From positions 1,376,696-1,440,695 of the forward strand of contig NZ_KV917374.1 of the NCBI RefSeq assembly GCF_002019645.1: a DNA stretch of 64,000 nucleotides, written 5' to 3'. Numbering within the stretch: position 1 is the first letter of the stretch; every line of letters begins with the position of its first letter. Shown here piece after piece: positions 1 to 11,587 of the stretch. The notes under the pieces are model-generated. The model saw only the letters and a list, made by a program, of their open reading frames with translations. It had not been told where the DNA came from and ran no database searches. Position numbers and translations under genes: made by a program. The stretch comes from Litchfieldia alkalitelluris (lineage in GTDB: Bacteria; Bacillota; Bacilli; Bacillales; Bacillaceae_L).

Positions 1-94
1 TCCGTATAATTGTGTAAAAAGAAAAAGGGTTCATATTATTCACTCTTGGCTACAATGTTTTCAGCTACGATAAACAATGAAAAGAGGAATAATA

Positions 95-1261
95 ATGACC
101 CACTTACAGTTTAACCTAGATTTGGAAGTTTTAAAAGAATCAGTAATGAATTCGGATATTGATGCAGTTATTAAGTCTGCTGTTGTTCTAGTTTTAAATG
201 AGGTAATGGAGAAAGAAAGAAATGATTATTTACGTGTATCTCCCTATGAACGCTCTGAAGATCGCCGTGATTATCGAAATGGCTACTATGAACGTGAGTT
301 AATCTTGAACATTGGTAGAATAACTCTTAAAGTACCAAGGACTCGTAATGGTGAGTTTTCTACATCCGTATTTGAAAAATACGCACGATGTGATCAAGCT
401 CTTGTCATCTCTATGTTAGAAATGGTTATTAATGGTGTATCTACTCGAAAGGTTACTCAGATTGTTGAACAACTTTGTGGTGAAGCTGTATCAAAATCGT
501 TTGTTTCCTCCCTCACAGAGAAGCTTGATCCAATTGTAAAAGGTTGGGCTAATCGTCCTTTAAACACAAGATACTATCCATACCTCTTTGTAGATGCCAT
601 GTATATTAAAGTCCGTGAACATCACAAGGTCGTATCAAAAGCAGTTTATATTGCTACAGCTATAACTGAAAAGAATACACGTGAAATACTAGGTTTAAGC
701 GTAGATCATGAAGAGGATTATGAGTGTTGGAGCCGCTTTTTACAACAGCTTAAATCACGCGGGCTTCAATCCCCACAACTAGTGATATCAGATGCTCATA
801 AAGGACTACAAAAGGCCATACAACGTGAATTTGTAGGAACTTGCTGGCAAAGATGCAACGTACATTTTAAACGTAATATTTTTAATAAGCTACCAAAGAA
901 AGATTCAACTGATGTACGTATGATGGTTAAGCGTATCTTTGAAGCCATTACTATTGAAGACATTCGAATATTCAAAGATGAACTGATAAGCCAATTTGGA
1001 AACAACTCAAAGTATGAGAAGGCTTTAGCTATCTTAGAAGATGGTTTCGAAGATACCATTCAGTACATGAATTATCCAGAAAAAATACGTCCACACATAC
1101 GAAGCACTAATTCTCTTGAACGCTTAAATCAAGAGGTGCGTCGAAGAGAAAGAGTTATTCGTATATTCCCAAATACACAATCTGCTTTTAGATTGATAGG
1201 TGCAATATTAATGGAATATCAAGAGTCTATTTACGCTAAAAGAAAATCGTTAATGCATTAG
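95..1261 (+). CDS. IS256-family transposase
   Basis: This DDE transposase of the IS256 (MULE-type) family cuts and moves its own element. The catalytic acidic residues are visible in order: the first Asp in LFVDAMYIKVRE, the second in VISDAHKGLQKAI, and the Glu in STNSLERLNQEVRRRERVI, the family signature near the C-terminus. A start at 95 gives 388 residues and is preceded by AAAGAGG at a spacing of 7 bases. An in-frame ATG at 77 has no ribosome binding site in front of it. The frame is intact, so the protein is probably active. It is the only gene of the element and is unrelated to the glycogen genes downstream. Confidence 0.93.
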   Translation: MTHLQFNLDLEVLKESVMNSDIDAVIKSAVVLVLNEVMEKERNDYLRVSPYERSEDRRDYRNGYYERELILNIGRITLKVPRTRNGEFSTSVFEKYARCDQALVISMLEMVINGVSTRKVTQIVEQLCGEAVSKSFVSSLTEKLDPIVKGWANRPLNTRYYPYLFVDAMYIKVREHHKVVSKAVYIATAITEKNTREILGLSVDHEEDYECWSRFLQQLKSRGLQSPQLVISDAHKGLQKAIQREFVGTCWQRCNVHFKRNIFNKLPKKDSTDVRMMVKRIFEAITIEDIRIFKDELISQFGNNSKYEKALAILEDGFEDTIQYMNYPEKIRPHIRSTNSLERLNQEVRRRERVIRIFPNTQSAFRLIGAILMEYQESIYAKRKSLMH

Positions 1262-1293
1262 TTGTTTTTTGAACCTTCCATTATGGAATAATC

Positions 1294-1351
1294 GCATATC
1301 CAGGAAAGGCTGTCAAAGTGAAGTGCCTTTGACAACCTTTCCTGGATATGC
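1294..1351. terminator. Long hairpin at the 3' end of the IS element
   Basis: Positions 1294-1318 pair with 1327-1351 in a 25-bp stem with a single mismatch and a loop of about 8 bases. The run of A after it on the plus strand reads as a T-tract on the minus strand. It therefore looks like a terminator against transcription entering the element antisense to the transposase. It could also end transposase mRNA less efficiently. Confidence 0.6.
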
Positions 1352-1467
1352 AAACAAAAAACCATGGAAGAATTCGCAAAAAAAAATGTATGGGGATAAA
1401 ACAATAAATCACTAAAAAGTTGTTGAAAACATTGTATAAGAATTTTACACAATAATCAGGACTTGAC

Positions 1468-1606
1468 TGCCAAAAGCCATCCAAAGGGAATGAAAAGCGT
1501 TGTTTGATTCCCTTTCTCATGCCAAAAGCCATCCAAAGGGAATGAAAAGTGTTGTTTGATTCCCTTTCTCATGCCAAAAGCTAAACAAAGGGAATGAAAA
1601 GAACTT
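1468..1606 (-). repeat. Family B palindromic 52-bp repeat, 2.5 units
   Basis: Two full units and a truncated third share CCAAAGGGAATGAAAA, then GTTTGATTCCCTTTCTCA. AAAGGGAAT and ATTCCCTTT are inverted, so each unit can form a hairpin. These are the same units, in the same orientation, as the array at 24151-24445, and the reverse of those at 35566-36083. The IS256 end lies about 10 bases away. Confidence 0.85.
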
Positions 1607-1662
1607 TGCCCGCTGGATTCGGCAGGAGTTGAGTGGTTCGTCCTTCATTGAACGAACCTTGT
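1607..1662 (+). repeat. Degenerate fragment of family A repeat
   Basis: CTGGATTCGGCAGGAGTTGAGTGG resembles the right arm of the GC-rich family A core seen at 23693-24945, in a diverged form. The rest of the stretch to glgB (1663-2064) is AT-rich and holds no gene I can support. It should contain the glg promoter, which I could not place with confidence. Confidence 0.5.
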
Positions 1663-2064
1663 AAAACCTGGTTTATCTATTTGTCAGATAATCTAACTGA
1701 TATTGTCTAAAATGTTACAAAGATTCTCTCGACATTTATTACTTTTATACAAAAATGTCTTACATATTATCTAGTGTAAACAAATGCATTATTTACTAAG
1801 TATTCTTTGAAATTTAGTTTGAAATATCAGAAAATTTTGCATATAATAGCTATATTAGAACAATCAAGAGCCTTCAAACAAAAACCTCTAAATAAACAGA
1901 AAACTCCCTTTTTAAGTATATTATATAAGTATAATTAATTACCCTATTAAATCAAATAGTGTCGAAAGGTGTCATACTATTTATTACGAAATATCCAATT
2001 TGTTATGTACAATAAGACAATATGAACAAATAAACAATGATATATAGAAAGGATGAAGGTAGTA

Positions 2065-4002
2065 GTGGCATTAACTTCCCCAACTGAATACGAAATCCAC
2101 TTATTTCATGAGGGTAATCTTTTTAAGGGATATAACTTATTCGGTGCACATATTCAAGTAATGAACAATGTCAAAGGTACTCGTTTTTGCGTGTGGGCTC
2201 CACATGCAAGTGAAGTTAGGGTGGTTGGTGATTTTAATGAGTGGAATGGAATCAATCATTCATTAAGTAGAATCAATAGTGAGGGAATCTGGGCTGGTTT
2301 TTTTTCGGATGTAATCGAAGGTGCCATCTATAAATATGAAATTCTGACATCTAATGGCAAAGTTTTATTGAAATCAGACCCATATGCATTTTATTCAGAG
2401 CTGCGACCTAATACGGCTTCAGTTGTTTATAATCTAGACAACTATAGCTGGAATGATGATAAATGGTTAAAGCAAAAAAAGAAAAAAAATAACCACACAC
2501 AACCTTTCTTCATTTATGAGTGTCATTTAGGTTCTTGGAAAAATAAGGACGATGGTAGTCTACTTAGCTATATTGAAATGGCTGATGAACTTATTCCGTA
2601 TGTTAAGGAACATGGTTTTACTCATATTGAACTGCTCCCTTTAATTGAACATCCGCTCGACCTCTCATGGGGATATCAAGGAACTGGTTATTATTCTGCA
2701 ACGAGTCGATTTGGAAGTCCACATGATCTTATGTTCCTTATCGATCAGTGTCATCAAAATGACATTGGTGTTTTACTAGACTGGGTTCCAGGTCATTTTT
2801 GTAAAGATTCTCATGGTTTATATATGTTCGATGGTGAACCAACCTATGAATACAAACAAGAAACAGATAGAGAAAATTATGTATGGGGTACAGCGAATTT
2901 TGATTTAGGTCGTACAGAAGTTCAAAGCTTCTTAATATCCAATGCATTGTTTTGGATGGAGTATTACCATATTGATGGATTTAGAGTTGATGCAGTAGCC
3001 AATATGCTTTATTGGCCAAATCAACAAGATCAGCTACACAAAAATGAATTAGCTGTTAAGTTTCTCCAAAAATTAAATCAAACAGTTTTAACACATGATT
3101 CTACTATTCTTATGATAGCAGAAGATTCTACCGACTGGCCTAAAGTAACTGTGCCTGTAGAGCATGGGGGATTAGGTTTCACGTACAAATGGAATATGGG
3201 CTGGATGAATGACATCCTTGAATATATGGAAGCAACACCTGAGAATCGGGTTCGATTACATCATAAGGTGACATTCTCTCTTTTATATGCCTTCTCTGAA
3301 AAATTTATTTTACCCTTTTCCCATGACGAAGTTGTACATGGGAAAAAATCCCTGTTAGATAAAATGCCTGGTGATTATTGGAGTAAGTTCGCGCAATTAC
3401 GTTTATTGTATGGATTTTTACTCACACATCCTGGGAAAAAATTATTGTTTATGGGCGGAGAATTCGGTCAGTTTTCTGAATGGAAAGAGCTTGAGCAGCT
3501 AGATTGGTTATTGGAAGAATATGAAATGCATCAAAATATCCGAAAGTTTTTTAAAGAACTGATGAAGTTGTATAAAAAACATAAACCACTCTATGAAGAA
3601 GACCATCATTCTAATGGCTTTGAGTGGATTGATGCAGATAACCACGAACAAAGAATTTTTTCCTTTATTAGAAAAGGTAGTAAGGAAGATGATTTTTTAG
3701 TAATTGTTTGTAATTTTTCACAAGAATCCTATGAAACTTACAATATTGGTGTTCCTGTTTTAACAGATTATAAAGAAGTTTTAAATAGTGATGATATTCA
3801 ATATGGTGGTTCAGGAAAGGTGAATAAAAAGCAACTTGAATCAATTGACACACCTTTTCATGGCAGACCTTTTCATATAAAGATGACAATTCCACCATTT
3901 GGGATAACTGTATTACGACCAGTGAAAAAAAGAGGGGAGAGAATGATTAATGGTTCAAAAAAAATGCGTAGCGATGTTACTAGCGGGGGGACAGGGGAGT
4001 AG
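2065..4002 (+). CDS. glgB: 1,4-alpha-glucan branching enzyme
   Basis: GlgB makes the alpha-1,6 branches of glycogen by cutting and re-attaching alpha-1,4 glucan chains. The protein has an N-terminal CBM48-like module ([20 protein letters not shown]), a GH13 barrel with the nucleophile Asp in [13 protein letters not shown] and the acid Glu in MIAEDSTDW, and a C-terminal all-beta domain. I place the start at GTG 2065 (645 residues) because GAAGG lies 5 bases before it and the resulting N-terminus ([17 protein letters not shown]) lines up with B. subtilis GlgB. An ATG at 2053 has its GAAAGG directly adjoining, which is too close. It is the first gene of the glg operon and overlaps glgC by 53 bases. 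Confidence 0.95.
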   Translation: MALTSPTEYEIHLFHEGNLFKGYNLFGAHIQVMNNVKGTRFCVWAPHASEVRVVGDFNEWNGINHSLSRINSEGIWAGFFSDVIEGAIYKYEILTSNGKVLLKSDPYAFYSELRPNTASVVYNLDNYSWNDDKWLKQKKKKNNHTQPFFIYECHLGSWKNKDDGSLLSYIEMADELIPYVKEHGFTHIELLPLIEHPLDLSWGYQGTGYYSATSRFGSPHDLMFLIDQCHQNDIGVLLDWVPGHFCKDSHGLYMFDGEPTYEYKQETDRENYVWGTANFDLGRTEVQSFLISNALFWMEYYHIDGFRVDAVANMLYWPNQQDQLHKNELAVKFLQKLNQTVLTHDSTILMIAEDSTDWPKVTVPVEHGGLGFTYKWNMGWMNDILEYMEATPENRVRLHHKVTFSLLYAFSEKFILPFSHDEVVHGKKSLLDKMPGDYWSKFAQLRLLYGFLLTHPGKKLLFMGGEFGQFSEWKELEQLDWLLEEYEMHQNIRKFFKELMKLYKKHKPLYEEDHHSNGFEWIDADNHEQRIFSFIRKGSKEDDFLVIVCNFSQESYETYNIGVPVLTDYKEVLNSDDIQYGGSGKVNKKQLESIDTPFHGRPFHIKMTIPPFGITVLRPVKKRGERMINGSKKMRSDVTSGGTGE

Positions 4003-5089
4003 ATTAGCCTCCTTAACAAAAAGTTTAGCAAAGCCTGCTGTTCCTTTTGGTGGGAAATATCGAATTATTGACTTCACCCTAAGCAATTGTACTAATTCTG
4101 GAATAGACACAGTAGGAGTATTAACACAATATCAGCCACTATTACTTCATTCATATATTGGAATAGGAAGTGCTTGGGATCTAGATCGAAGACATGGTGG
4201 TGTTACTGTATTGCCACCTTATACAGAATCAACAGGGGTTAAGTGGTATACGGGTACTGCAAGTGCTATTTTTCAAAATATGCCATACCTAAAACAGTAT
4301 GATCCTGAGTACGTGTTAATTTTATCCGGAGATCATATTTATAAAATGGATTATGATGAAATGCTGGAGTATCATATCGAACAAGATGCAGATGCGACCA
4401 TTTCTGTTATTGAAGTACCGTGGGAAGAGGCTAGTAGATTTGGGATTATGAATACAAATAAAGAATTGGAAATAACAAAATTTGAGGAAAAGCCGTTGTA
4501 TCCTAAAAATAATTTAGCTTCGATGGGCATTTATATTTTTAAGTATTCTGTTTTAAAGGATTATTTAGAGATGGATGATAGAAATCCTGATTCAAGTCAT
4601 GACTTTGGTAAGGATATCATTCCACTTTTATTGGATGAAAAAAAGAGATTAATGGCATATCCTTTTAAAGGTTATTGGAAGGATGTTGGAACAGTAAAAA
4701 GCTTGTGGGAAGCTAACATGGATTTATTGAAGGAAGACTCAGGTCTTAATTTATTTGATCACTCGTGGAGAGTATATTCAGTCAACCCAAATCAACCTCC
4801 TCAATATATTTCGCCTACAGCTATCATTAATGAATCTCTTGTTAATGAAGGGTGTGTAATAGAGGGTAATATTGAGCACTCTGTTATTTTTCAGGGGGTT
4901 CAAGTTGGGGAAGATTCATTTATAAGAGATTCAGTCGTTATGCCAGATGCGATTATCGGTAAAAACGTCATTATTGAGAGAGCCATTATCCCTGAGGGGA
5001 TGAACATACCTGATAATACAGTCATTGTCGCAGAAAAAGGCAGTGATGAAGTGAAACTAGTAACAGAAGAAAGTTTACTAGTCGGTTAA
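3950..5089 (+). CDS. glgC: Glucose-1-phosphate adenylyltransferase, catalytic subunit
   Basis: GlgC converts glucose-1-phosphate and ATP to ADP-glucose, the committed step of bacterial glycogen synthesis. The N-terminal nucleotidyltransferase domain has the intact pyrophosphorylase signature [20 protein letters not shown] followed by [25 protein letters not shown] carries the metal-binding Asp. Hexapeptide repeats forming a left-handed beta-helix occupy the last third. It is 379 residues, as usual. GAGGGGAG lies about 10 bases before the ATG, inside the end of glgB, so the two genes are probably translationally coupled. It is expected to work in a complex with GlgD next door. Confidence 0.96.
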   Translation: MVQKKCVAMLLAGGQGSRLASLTKSLAKPAVPFGGKYRIIDFTLSNCTNSGIDTVGVLTQYQPLLLHSYIGIGSAWDLDRRHGGVTVLPPYTESTGVKWYTGTASAIFQNMPYLKQYDPEYVLILSGDHIYKMDYDEMLEYHIEQDADATISVIEVPWEEASRFGIMNTNKELEITKFEEKPLYPKNNLASMGIYIFKYSVLKDYLEMDDRNPDSSHDFGKDIIPLLLDEKKRLMAYPFKGYWKDVGTVKSLWEANMDLLKEDSGLNLFDHSWRVYSVNPNQPPQYISPTAIINESLVNEGCVIEGNIEHSVIFQGVQVGEDSFIRDSVVMPDAIIGKNVIIERAIIPEGMNIPDNTVIVAEKGSDEVKLVTEESLLVG

Positions 5090-5167
5090 TCTGTATGAGA
5101 TGGGAAGAACTGACTTCCTATCTCAAGCTAATAGATATATACAATCATAGAGGGGATGAGGAGAAAG

Positions 5168-6196
5168 ATGATTAAAAAACTTTTGGGAATTATTGATGCA
5201 ACAACCCATAAGAACATGATTGAAGATTTAATTGTAAAACGTTCAATGTCAGCCATTCCTTTTGCCGGTCGTTATCGTCTTATTGATTTTGTTTTATCCA
5301 GTATGGTTAATTCGGGGATAGAAAGTGTAGCAGTTTTCCATGGTTATCAGAACCGATCATTAATGGATCATTTAGGATCTGGAAGAGAATGGGATTTAAA
5401 TAGAAAAAGAGATGGACTTTTCTTTTTCCCCTCGCCGTTAAAGGAAGCGAATAGTGAGCAGTTAGCATCATTTAAACAATTAAAGAATAACCTTGATTAT
5501 CTTTATCGAAGTAATGGTCAGTATGTATTAATATCAAACTGTCATACGGTTTGTAATATAGATTTCCAAGTCATTTTGGATAGACATATAAAAACAAAAA
5601 GTGACATCACTGAAATTCGTCAAAAAGGTCAATCATTAGAGATGTATCTTATTGATACGCCACTGTTAATTGAGTTAATAAATAATCAAGACCAAACAGG
5701 GTACCGGAGTATTGTCGATGTGGTCAAGGCTCAAAATCATGAATTAAACGTAAATGAATATGAATATCAAGGGTTTGCAGCTGTTATTAATTCAATTGAA
5801 AAATATTATAATCATAGTATTGAGGTATTAAATCCTTCAATCTGGAAGCAATTATTTCTTAAAGATAGTCCAATTTACACAAAGGTTAAAGATGAGCCAC
5901 CGACAAAATATATGAACGGAGCTACTGTAAAAAACTCAATGATTGCTAATGGATGTGTTATTGAAGGTCATGTCGAAAATAGCATTATCTTTAGAGGCGT
6001 AAAGATCGCTAAAGGAACTGTCGTAAAAAATAGTGTCATTATGCAAAAATCCCAGATTGGTTCAAATTGCAACTTGGACGGGGTGATTCTTGATAAGGAT
6101 GTTAGAGTAGAAAATGGTGTCACTCTTCAAGGAACAACTTCTTCTCCAAATGTCTTGAGAAAAGGAACTGTACAAGGAGCGTTGATGAATTCGTGA
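5168..6196 (+). CDS. glgD: Glucose-1-phosphate adenylyltransferase, GlgD subunit
   Basis: This is a paralogue of GlgC (342 residues) that keeps the fold ([22 protein letters not shown], then hexapeptide repeats) but lacks the glycine-rich GGxGxRL nucleotide-binding signature at its N-terminus. It is therefore expected to be a regulatory or stimulating partner, not a catalyst. This GlgC plus GlgD arrangement is known in Bacillus and Geobacillus. The ATG at 5168 is chosen because GGATGAGGAG lies upstream at good spacing. An ATG at 5156 directly touches AGGGG. Its stop overlaps the glgA start by 4 bases (GTGA). Confidence 0.94.
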   Translation: MIKKLLGIIDATTHKNMIEDLIVKRSMSAIPFAGRYRLIDFVLSSMVNSGIESVAVFHGYQNRSLMDHLGSGREWDLNRKRDGLFFFPSPLKEANSEQLASFKQLKNNLDYLYRSNGQYVLISNCHTVCNIDFQVILDRHIKTKSDITEIRQKGQSLEMYLIDTPLLIELINNQDQTGYRSIVDVVKAQNHELNVNEYEYQGFAAVINSIEKYYNHSIEVLNPSIWKQLFLKDSPIYTKVKDEPPTKYMNGATVKNSMIANGCVIEGHVENSIIFRGVKIAKGTVVKNSVIMQKSQIGSNCNLDGVILDKDVRVENGVTLQGTTSSPNVLRKGTVQGALMNS

Positions 6197-7647
6197 ATGT
6201 ATTGTTTGTGGCGTCAGAATGTGTACCTTTTATTAAATCAGGCGGTTTAGCGGATGTTGCTGGTGCATTACCTAAAGAATTAAACAAACTTGGAACAAAT
6301 GTGCAGGTGATTCTTCCTAAATATGGTCTTATCACTAAAAAGTATCGAGAAGATATGGTGAAAATAGCAGAGCTTACTGTCAATGTAGGATGGAGAGAAC
6401 AGTACTGCGGTTTAGAAACACTTATCCATAATGACGTTACGTATTATTTTATTGATAATGAATACTACTTCAATAGAGATTCGTTATATGGTCATTTTGA
6501 TGACGGTGAAAGATTCTCCTTCTTCTGTAAAGCTGTATTAGAAGTGATACCATATTTAGAGGTAACACCTGATCTTCTTCATTGTCATGACTGGCATACC
6601 GGAATGGTAAACTTTCTGTTGCACAATGAATATAAAAATGATCCTCTATACTCATCGATGCGCTCAGTTTTTACAATCCATAATCTGCAGTTCCAAGGAA
6701 TTTTTCCTAGGACTATTTTACACGATTTGCTAAATATAAATGAGTCTTATTTCAATGTCGATCAGCTTGAGTTTTTTGGAAATGTCAACTTCATGAAAGC
6801 AGCTTTAGTTTCATCTAACCTCATTACTACAGTAAGTCCGACTTATAAAAATGAAATTCAAACGGAGTATTATGGGGAGAAACTTGATGGTCTTTTACGC
6901 GAGAAAAACCATTCTTTAATTGGTATTTTAAATGGTATTGATGACGATGACTATAATCCATCTTTGGATAAATATATAGAATTTAATTATGATTCCACTA
7001 ACTTAAGTGGGAAATTTGAGAATAAAAAGGCGTTACAAAAGTATTTTGGATTACCCCAAAAAGAAGATGTGCCAATTATAGCTGTTGTTTCTAGACTCAC
7101 TTCCCAAAAAGGCTTTGACTTAGTACAAAGAGTTCTCGAAGAACTTTTATATCATGAAGATTTTCAGTTTATCGTACTTGGAACCGGTGATTTAGAATTT
7201 GAACAATTCTTTAATCACATGCAATCTAGATATCCAGATAAGGTTGGGGTATACATTGGCTTTAGTGAAGCGATGGCACGTAAAATTTATGCAGGTTCTG
7301 ATTTGTTTTTAATGCCATCAAAGTTCGAGCCATGCGGACTAGGTCAATTAATTGCCCTAAGATATGGAACCATACCAATTGTACGTGAAACTGGTGGACT
7401 GAATGATACCATTCAATCATATAGTGAATTTATGCAGGAAGGAAATGGGTTTAGTTTCACAAATTATAATGCACATGACATGATGCACACCATTAAAAGA
7501 GCTATTACTTTTTATCATAATAAGAAGTTCTGGGAGCAAATCATAAACGAAGCAATGACTCGAGACTATAGTTGGGCCCAATCTGCATATAAATATAACC
7601 AGCTTTATGCTGAGTTAATTGCTAGGAGTGAAAGCAGTGTTTACTAA
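6193..7647 (+). CDS. glgA: Glycogen synthase (ADP-glucose type)
   Basis: GlgA is a GT5 glycosyltransferase that extends the alpha-1,4 glucan chain from ADP-glucose. The N-terminal motif [20 protein letters not shown] is the substrate-binding KxGGL signature. [20 protein letters not shown] near residue 375 holds the retaining-GT catalytic Glu and the second GGL-like loop. It has 484 residues, the standard size. It starts with GTG inside the glgD stop (GTGA), with AAGGAG 13 bases upstream, implying translational coupling. Confidence 0.96.
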   Translation: MNVLFVASECVPFIKSGGLADVAGALPKELNKLGTNVQVILPKYGLITKKYREDMVKIAELTVNVGWREQYCGLETLIHNDVTYYFIDNEYYFNRDSLYGHFDDGERFSFFCKAVLEVIPYLEVTPDLLHCHDWHTGMVNFLLHNEYKNDPLYSSMRSVFTIHNLQFQGIFPRTILHDLLNINESYFNVDQLEFFGNVNFMKAALVSSNLITTVSPTYKNEIQTEYYGEKLDGLLREKNHSLIGILNGIDDDDYNPSLDKYIEFNYDSTNLSGKFENKKALQKYFGLPQKEDVPIIAVVSRLTSQKGFDLVQRVLEELLYHEDFQFIVLGTGDLEFEQFFNHMQSRYPDKVGVYIGFSEAMARKIYAGSDLFLMPSKFEPCGLGQLIALRYGTIPIVRETGGLNDTIQSYSEFMQEGNGFSFTNYNAHDMMHTIKRAITFYHNKKFWEQIINEAMTRDYSWAQSAYKYNQLYAELIARSESSVY

Positions 7648-10036
7648 TAAAGAAACGTTCAAACAGTCATTTTTAAAAAAATTAGAAATGATGTATGGTA
7701 AGCCATTTCAAGAGTCAACACCGCGTGATCAGTATAATACGCTCGGTAATATGGTGAGAGAACATATAAGCTCAAATTGGATTAAAACAAATGAAACCCA
7801 GCGTACAAAAAATCAGAAACAAGTGTACTACTTGTCTATTGAATTTTTACTAGGACGTTTGTTAGGAAGTAATCTTTTGAACTTAGGAATTCTTAATACT
7901 GTTAAAGAAGGATTAGATGACTTAGGCATTCAATTAGATGATATTGAAGAAAGTGAAGCAGATGCAGGACTAGGAAATGGTGGATTAGGTCGTTTGGCAG
8001 CTTGCTTTTTGGATTCGTTAGCATCTTTAGACCTTCCTGGTCATGGGTGTGGAATCCGTTACAAACATGGTTTATTTGATCAAAAAATAGTGGATGGATA
8101 CCAAGTAGAGCTCCCAGAACAGTGGTTAAGGCATGGGAATGTTTGGGAGGTAAGGAAATCAGATCAAGCCGTAGAAGTTAGTTTCTGGGGAGAAATCGAA
8201 TCAATCGAAAGAAATGGGAAGCTTCATTTTAAACATGTTGATGCTGAGAAAATTTCAGCAGTCCCATATGATATACCGGTTGTTGGCTTCGAGACAACAA
8301 CTGTAAATACATTAAGACTATGGAATGCAGAACCTTCACCGTATCCACCTGGAAAAGATGCACTCGTTTATAAGCGTGAAACAGAAGCCGTTTCTGAATT
8401 CTTATACCCAGATGATACACATGATGATGGAAAAATATTGCGTTTAAAGCAGCAATACTTTCTAGTCTCAGCAAGCTTACAGAGCATTATTAGAAATTAT
8501 CGTGCAAGATATGGAAATCTTTCTAAACTCCATGAACATGTGGCTATACATGTAAATGATACACATCCCGTTCTGGCAATTCCAGAATTAATGCGTATTC
8601 TTCTTGATGAGGAAGGGATGAATTGGGATACAGCTTGGGAAATCACAACTAATACCATTTCTTATACTAATCACACAACACTTTCTGAGGCATTAGAAAA
8701 ATGGCCAGTCCATATTTTTAAACCTTTGCTTCCACGTATCTTTATGATTGTGGGAGAAATTAATGAGCGGTTCTGCCGTGAATTATGGGAAAAGTATCCA
8801 GGCAATTGGAATCATATCGAGCATATGGCTATCATCGCACACGACATGGTGAAAATGGCTCACTTAGCGATTGTCGGGACACATAGTACCAATGGTGTTG
8901 CTCGAATTCATTCAGAAATATTAAAACACCGAGAAATGAAAAATTTCTACGAAATCTATCCTGATAAATTTAATAATAAAACAAATGGAATCACTCATCG
9001 TCGTTGGTTGATAAAAGCAAATCCACAACTTACCAATTTACTAAAAAGTACGATTGGTGAGAGCTGGATATCTAAGCCTAATAATCTTATTGAACTAAAG
9101 AGTTATAGTAAGGACCCTAGCTTTAAGATGGCGATTGCAGAAATGAAAAATACAAGGAAACAAATTTTAGCGGGGCGTATCAAAGAACAAACAGGTATTG
9201 TTATTAATCCAGAATCTATTTTTGATGTGCAAGTAAAAAGATTGCATGCATATAAGAGACAGCTCCTTAATGTTTTACATATCATGTATTTATATAATCG
9301 TCTAAAGGAAGATTCTAATTTTAAGATATTCCCACAAACCTTTATATTTGGAGCAAAAGCATCTCCAGGTTATCATTATGCGAAGAAAATTATAAAGCTT
9401 ATAAATTCATTGGCTGATAAGGTTAATAATGATAAACAAACACGGGATATATTAAAAGTGGTATTCATCGAAAATTATCGAGTTTCATTAGCTGAAGATA
9501 TTTTTCCAGCAGCAGATGTTAGTGAACAAATCTCAACTGCAAGTAAAGAAGCTTCTGGTACGGGGAATATGAAGTTTATGATGAATGGTGCATTGACATT
9601 AGGGACATTAGATGGTGCCAATATTGAAATACTAGAACAGGTTGGCGAAAATAATATCTTTACATTTGGACTAACAGCAGAAGAAGTACTACATTTTTAT
9701 CAACACGGTGGGTACCATTCACATGAGTATTATCATCATGACAAGCGTATTCGACAGGTTCTTGAGCAACTAACAAGTGGCTACTTCCCTGATACCGCTG
9801 ACCATTTTGATGCAATTTATGATTCCCTTCTTATAGAAAATGATCAATATTTTGTTCTGAAAGATCTTGGCTCCTATATCCAAGCACAAGAGCAAGTGAA
9901 TCTATCTTATCAAGACCAAAACTCATGGTTAGAGAAAAGTATAATCAATATTGCCCACTCAGGTACGTTCTCAAGCGACCGAACGATTTCAGAATATGCA
10001 AAACATATTTGGAACATACAACCGGTTAAATATTGA
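7637..10036 (+). CDS. glgP: Glycogen phosphorylase
   Basis: GlgP is a GT35 phosphorylase that releases glucose-1-phosphate from glycogen chain ends, so the operon encodes both synthesis and breakdown. Visible motifs are [19 protein letters not shown], the glucan site [10 protein letters not shown]-like segment, [13 protein letters not shown], and the pyridoxal phosphate site [16 protein letters not shown] with its Schiff-base Lys near residue 640. I start it at GTG 7637 (799 residues) because AGGAG is 8 bases upstream and the N-terminus [12 protein letters not shown] fits the family. A TTG at 7619 would lack a binding site. It overlaps glgA by 11 bases and is followed by a terminator. Confidence 0.95.
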   Translation: MFTNKETFKQSFLKKLEMMYGKPFQESTPRDQYNTLGNMVREHISSNWIKTNETQRTKNQKQVYYLSIEFLLGRLLGSNLLNLGILNTVKEGLDDLGIQLDDIEESEADAGLGNGGLGRLAACFLDSLASLDLPGHGCGIRYKHGLFDQKIVDGYQVELPEQWLRHGNVWEVRKSDQAVEVSFWGEIESIERNGKLHFKHVDAEKISAVPYDIPVVGFETTTVNTLRLWNAEPSPYPPGKDALVYKRETEAVSEFLYPDDTHDDGKILRLKQQYFLVSASLQSIIRNYRARYGNLSKLHEHVAIHVNDTHPVLAIPELMRILLDEEGMNWDTAWEITTNTISYTNHTTLSEALEKWPVHIFKPLLPRIFMIVGEINERFCRELWEKYPGNWNHIEHMAIIAHDMVKMAHLAIVGTHSTNGVARIHSEILKHREMKNFYEIYPDKFNNKTNGITHRRWLIKANPQLTNLLKSTIGESWISKPNNLIELKSYSKDPSFKMAIAEMKNTRKQILAGRIKEQTGIVINPESIFDVQVKRLHAYKRQLLNVLHIMYLYNRLKEDSNFKIFPQTFIFGAKASPGYHYAKKIIKLINSLADKVNNDKQTRDILKVVFIENYRVSLAEDIFPAADVSEQISTASKEASGTGNMKFMMNGALTLGTLDGANIEILEQVGENNIFTFGLTAEEVLHFYQHGGYHSHEYYHHDKRIRQVLEQLTSGYFPDTADHFDAIYDSLLIENDQYFVLKDLGSYIQAQEQVNLSYQDQNSWLEKSIINIAHSGTFSSDRTISEYAKHIWNIQPVKY

Positions 10037-10085
10037 AGTAGGAAATAAACCCAGGGTTTAGTGTATTAGCACCTGCAATAGTAAA

Positions 10086-10110
10086 AAGCTCGGAACTTAC
10101 CGAGTTTTTT
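10086..10110 (+). terminator. Terminator of the glg operon
   Basis: CTCGG at 10089-10093 pairs with CCGAG at 10100-10104, followed by TTTTTT. It lies 50 bases after glgP. Confidence 0.8.
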
Positions 10111-10615
10111 ACGTTTCATGGTCCCACTCAGGGATAAAAAAGCGGAAACCCTCTGACACAGCTAGAAGAGAGAATCCGCAGCATGGGCTGATAAAATAAG
10201 GGGAGAAACTTCCTTTAATTAGGGATTAAGACTGAAAATAGTTAAAATAGGGGTAAAATTTCCCTGTATTTGTTTAAAAAACATGAAAATAGGGTGGCTG
10301 TGCTTTGCTTAAAGGGAAAACTTACCCTTAATTACCCCTAACCAAGCTATATTCTACAGTTTAAAGGAAAAATTTCCCCTTATTTTAATTTGACAAATAA
10401 AAATGTGCTAATTTTAAGGTTAAATCCCATTTAATCAAGACTTAACAGTAAATGAAGAGACCAAATAGCTATGCTAATTGGTCTGCTAATTCATTTGCTG
10501 ATTTTATTGTTTCTCCTGCCAACGGAACCCGTTTTATACTGCTGTGATTTATTTTGATACTTATGAATCTTTGTAAGTAGGTAAGGTTTCAGGGCCTCAA
10601 AACAACAATAAGAAT
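10111..10615. other. Non-coding stretch between glgP and the AIM24-like gene
   Basis: No supported gene. It holds an imperfect stem-loop at 10142-10179 (GCGGA with TCCGC, CTCT with AGAG), a family D repeat at 10195-10395, and a further hairpin at 10450-10496. In that hairpin AAATGAA and AGACCAA pair with TTGGTCT and TTCATTT. Its function is unclear, and it might end minus-strand transcription from the gene at 10616. Confidence 0.6.
10195..10395. repeat. Family D AT-rich repeat with nested palindromes, copy 1
   Basis: This stretch is clearly related to 59945-60140. Shared blocks include AAAATTTCCCTGTATTTG / GAAATTTCCTCTATTTG, the stretch GTGCTTTGCTTAA / CTTTGCTTTGCTTAA, and a closing GGAAAAATTTCCCCTTAT. 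The blocks contain short inverted repeats of the form AAGGGGAAA with TTTCCCCTT. No open frame is conserved between the copies. Confidence 0.7.
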
Positions 10616-11413
10616 CTACCTATTATCCCCATTCAAGAAATCCCCAAGTCCGCCAAGAATACTACCTTCCCCTCTAGATGAGCCACCATTACTTGGTGCA
10701 CTTGCAAAAATTCGATCAGCTAAGCGACTAAAAGGTAGGGATTGTATCCAAACTGTACCAGGTCCTTGTACAGTAGCAAAAAACAAACCCTCACCACCAA
10801 AGAAAGCAGTCTTTACTTTTCCAACATATTCGATAGAGTAGTCAACCTCTTTTGTTAATGCGACAAGGCAGCCGGTATCAACTAGAAGCTTTTCACCTGC
10901 TTTGAGATCGCGACGGATAATTGTACCACCTGCATGTAAGAAGGCAAGACCATCGCCTTCAAGTTTTTGCATAATAAATCCTTCTCCACCAAAGAAACCG
11001 GCCCCTAATTTACGTTGAAAATCAATTCCGATGGATACTCCTTTTGCAGCGCATAAAAACGCATCTTTTTGACAAATTACTTTGCCGCCTAACTCACTTA
11101 AATCAATAGGAATGATTTTGCCAGGATAAGGTGCTGCGAATGAAACTTTCTTCTTACCTGCACCTCTATTTGTGAAAACAGTCATAAATAAGCTTTCCCC
11201 TGTTAAAACACGTTTTCCAGCTCCCATAAGCTTTCCAAAAATCCCTTTAGTATTACTTGCTCCATCTCCAAAAATCGTTTCCATCTCAATATCTTTATCC
11301 ATCATCATCATGCCGCCAGCTTCAGCAATAGCGCTCTCTCCTGGATCTAACTCAATTTCAACAAACTGCATATCATCACCATGTAGAGTAAAATCAATTT
11401 CATGGGAATTCAT
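10616..11413 (-). CDS. TIGR00266/AIM24-family protein
   Basis: A 265-residue cytoplasmic protein without signal peptide or membrane segments. It is rich in glycine and beta-forming segments ([53 protein letters not shown]), which is the pattern of the TIGR00266/AIM24 family. Bacterial members have no established biochemical role. The fold resembles a double-stranded beta-helix, and mitochondrial AIM24 affects inner-membrane organisation. The ATG has AAGGATGG upstream at 5-6 bases. It is a single gene, and its neighbours give no functional hint. The C-terminal tail is Gly/Ser-rich. Confidence 0.85.
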   Translation of the reverse strand: MNSHEIDFTLHGDDMQFVEIELDPGESAIAEAGGMMMMDKDIEMETIFGDGASNTKGIFGKLMGAGKRVLTGESLFMTVFTNRGAGKKKVSFAAPYPGKIIPIDLSELGGKVICQKDAFLCAAKGVSIGIDFQRKLGAGFFGGEGFIMQKLEGDGLAFLHAGGTIIRRDLKAGEKLLVDTGCLVALTKEVDYSIEYVGKVKTAFFGGEGLFFATVQGPGTVWIQSLPFSRLADRIFASAPSNGGSSRGEGSILGGLGDFLNGDNR

Positions 11414-11547
11414 GGCACACCATCCTTATTTGTTTTGTTTATTAAAATTAATTCGTTACCTTCATAAATAACTCCTTTATTTTAATTTTTCATCACAAAA
11501 AATAGTGTCTAAATATCTGTAAAAAACAAATATTTAACACTTATATA

Positions 11548-11582
11548 TAAAAAAAACGCCCCTTGTGACGGACGTTTTTAAG
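11548..11582 (-). terminator. Terminator of yteA
   Basis: Reading on the minus strand, an AACGTCC/GGGGCGTT-like stem is followed by a run of T, directly after the yteA stop at 11588. Confidence 0.6.
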
Positions 11583-11587
11583 TGTAT

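Larger units (their letters stand above)
5..1458 (+). mobile_element. IS256-family insertion sequence
   Basis: The ends carry imperfect terminal inverted repeats. The left end reads ATAATTGTGTAAAA from about position 6, and the right end reads TTTTACACAATAAT to about 1456, which is its complement with one mismatch. Between them lies one transposase gene and a long hairpin. The length of about 1.45 kb is normal for IS256-like elements. Only five bases precede the left end, so the target-site duplication cannot be checked. The right end abuts a family B extragenic repeat, so the element probably inserted into or beside that repeat. Confidence 0.8.
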
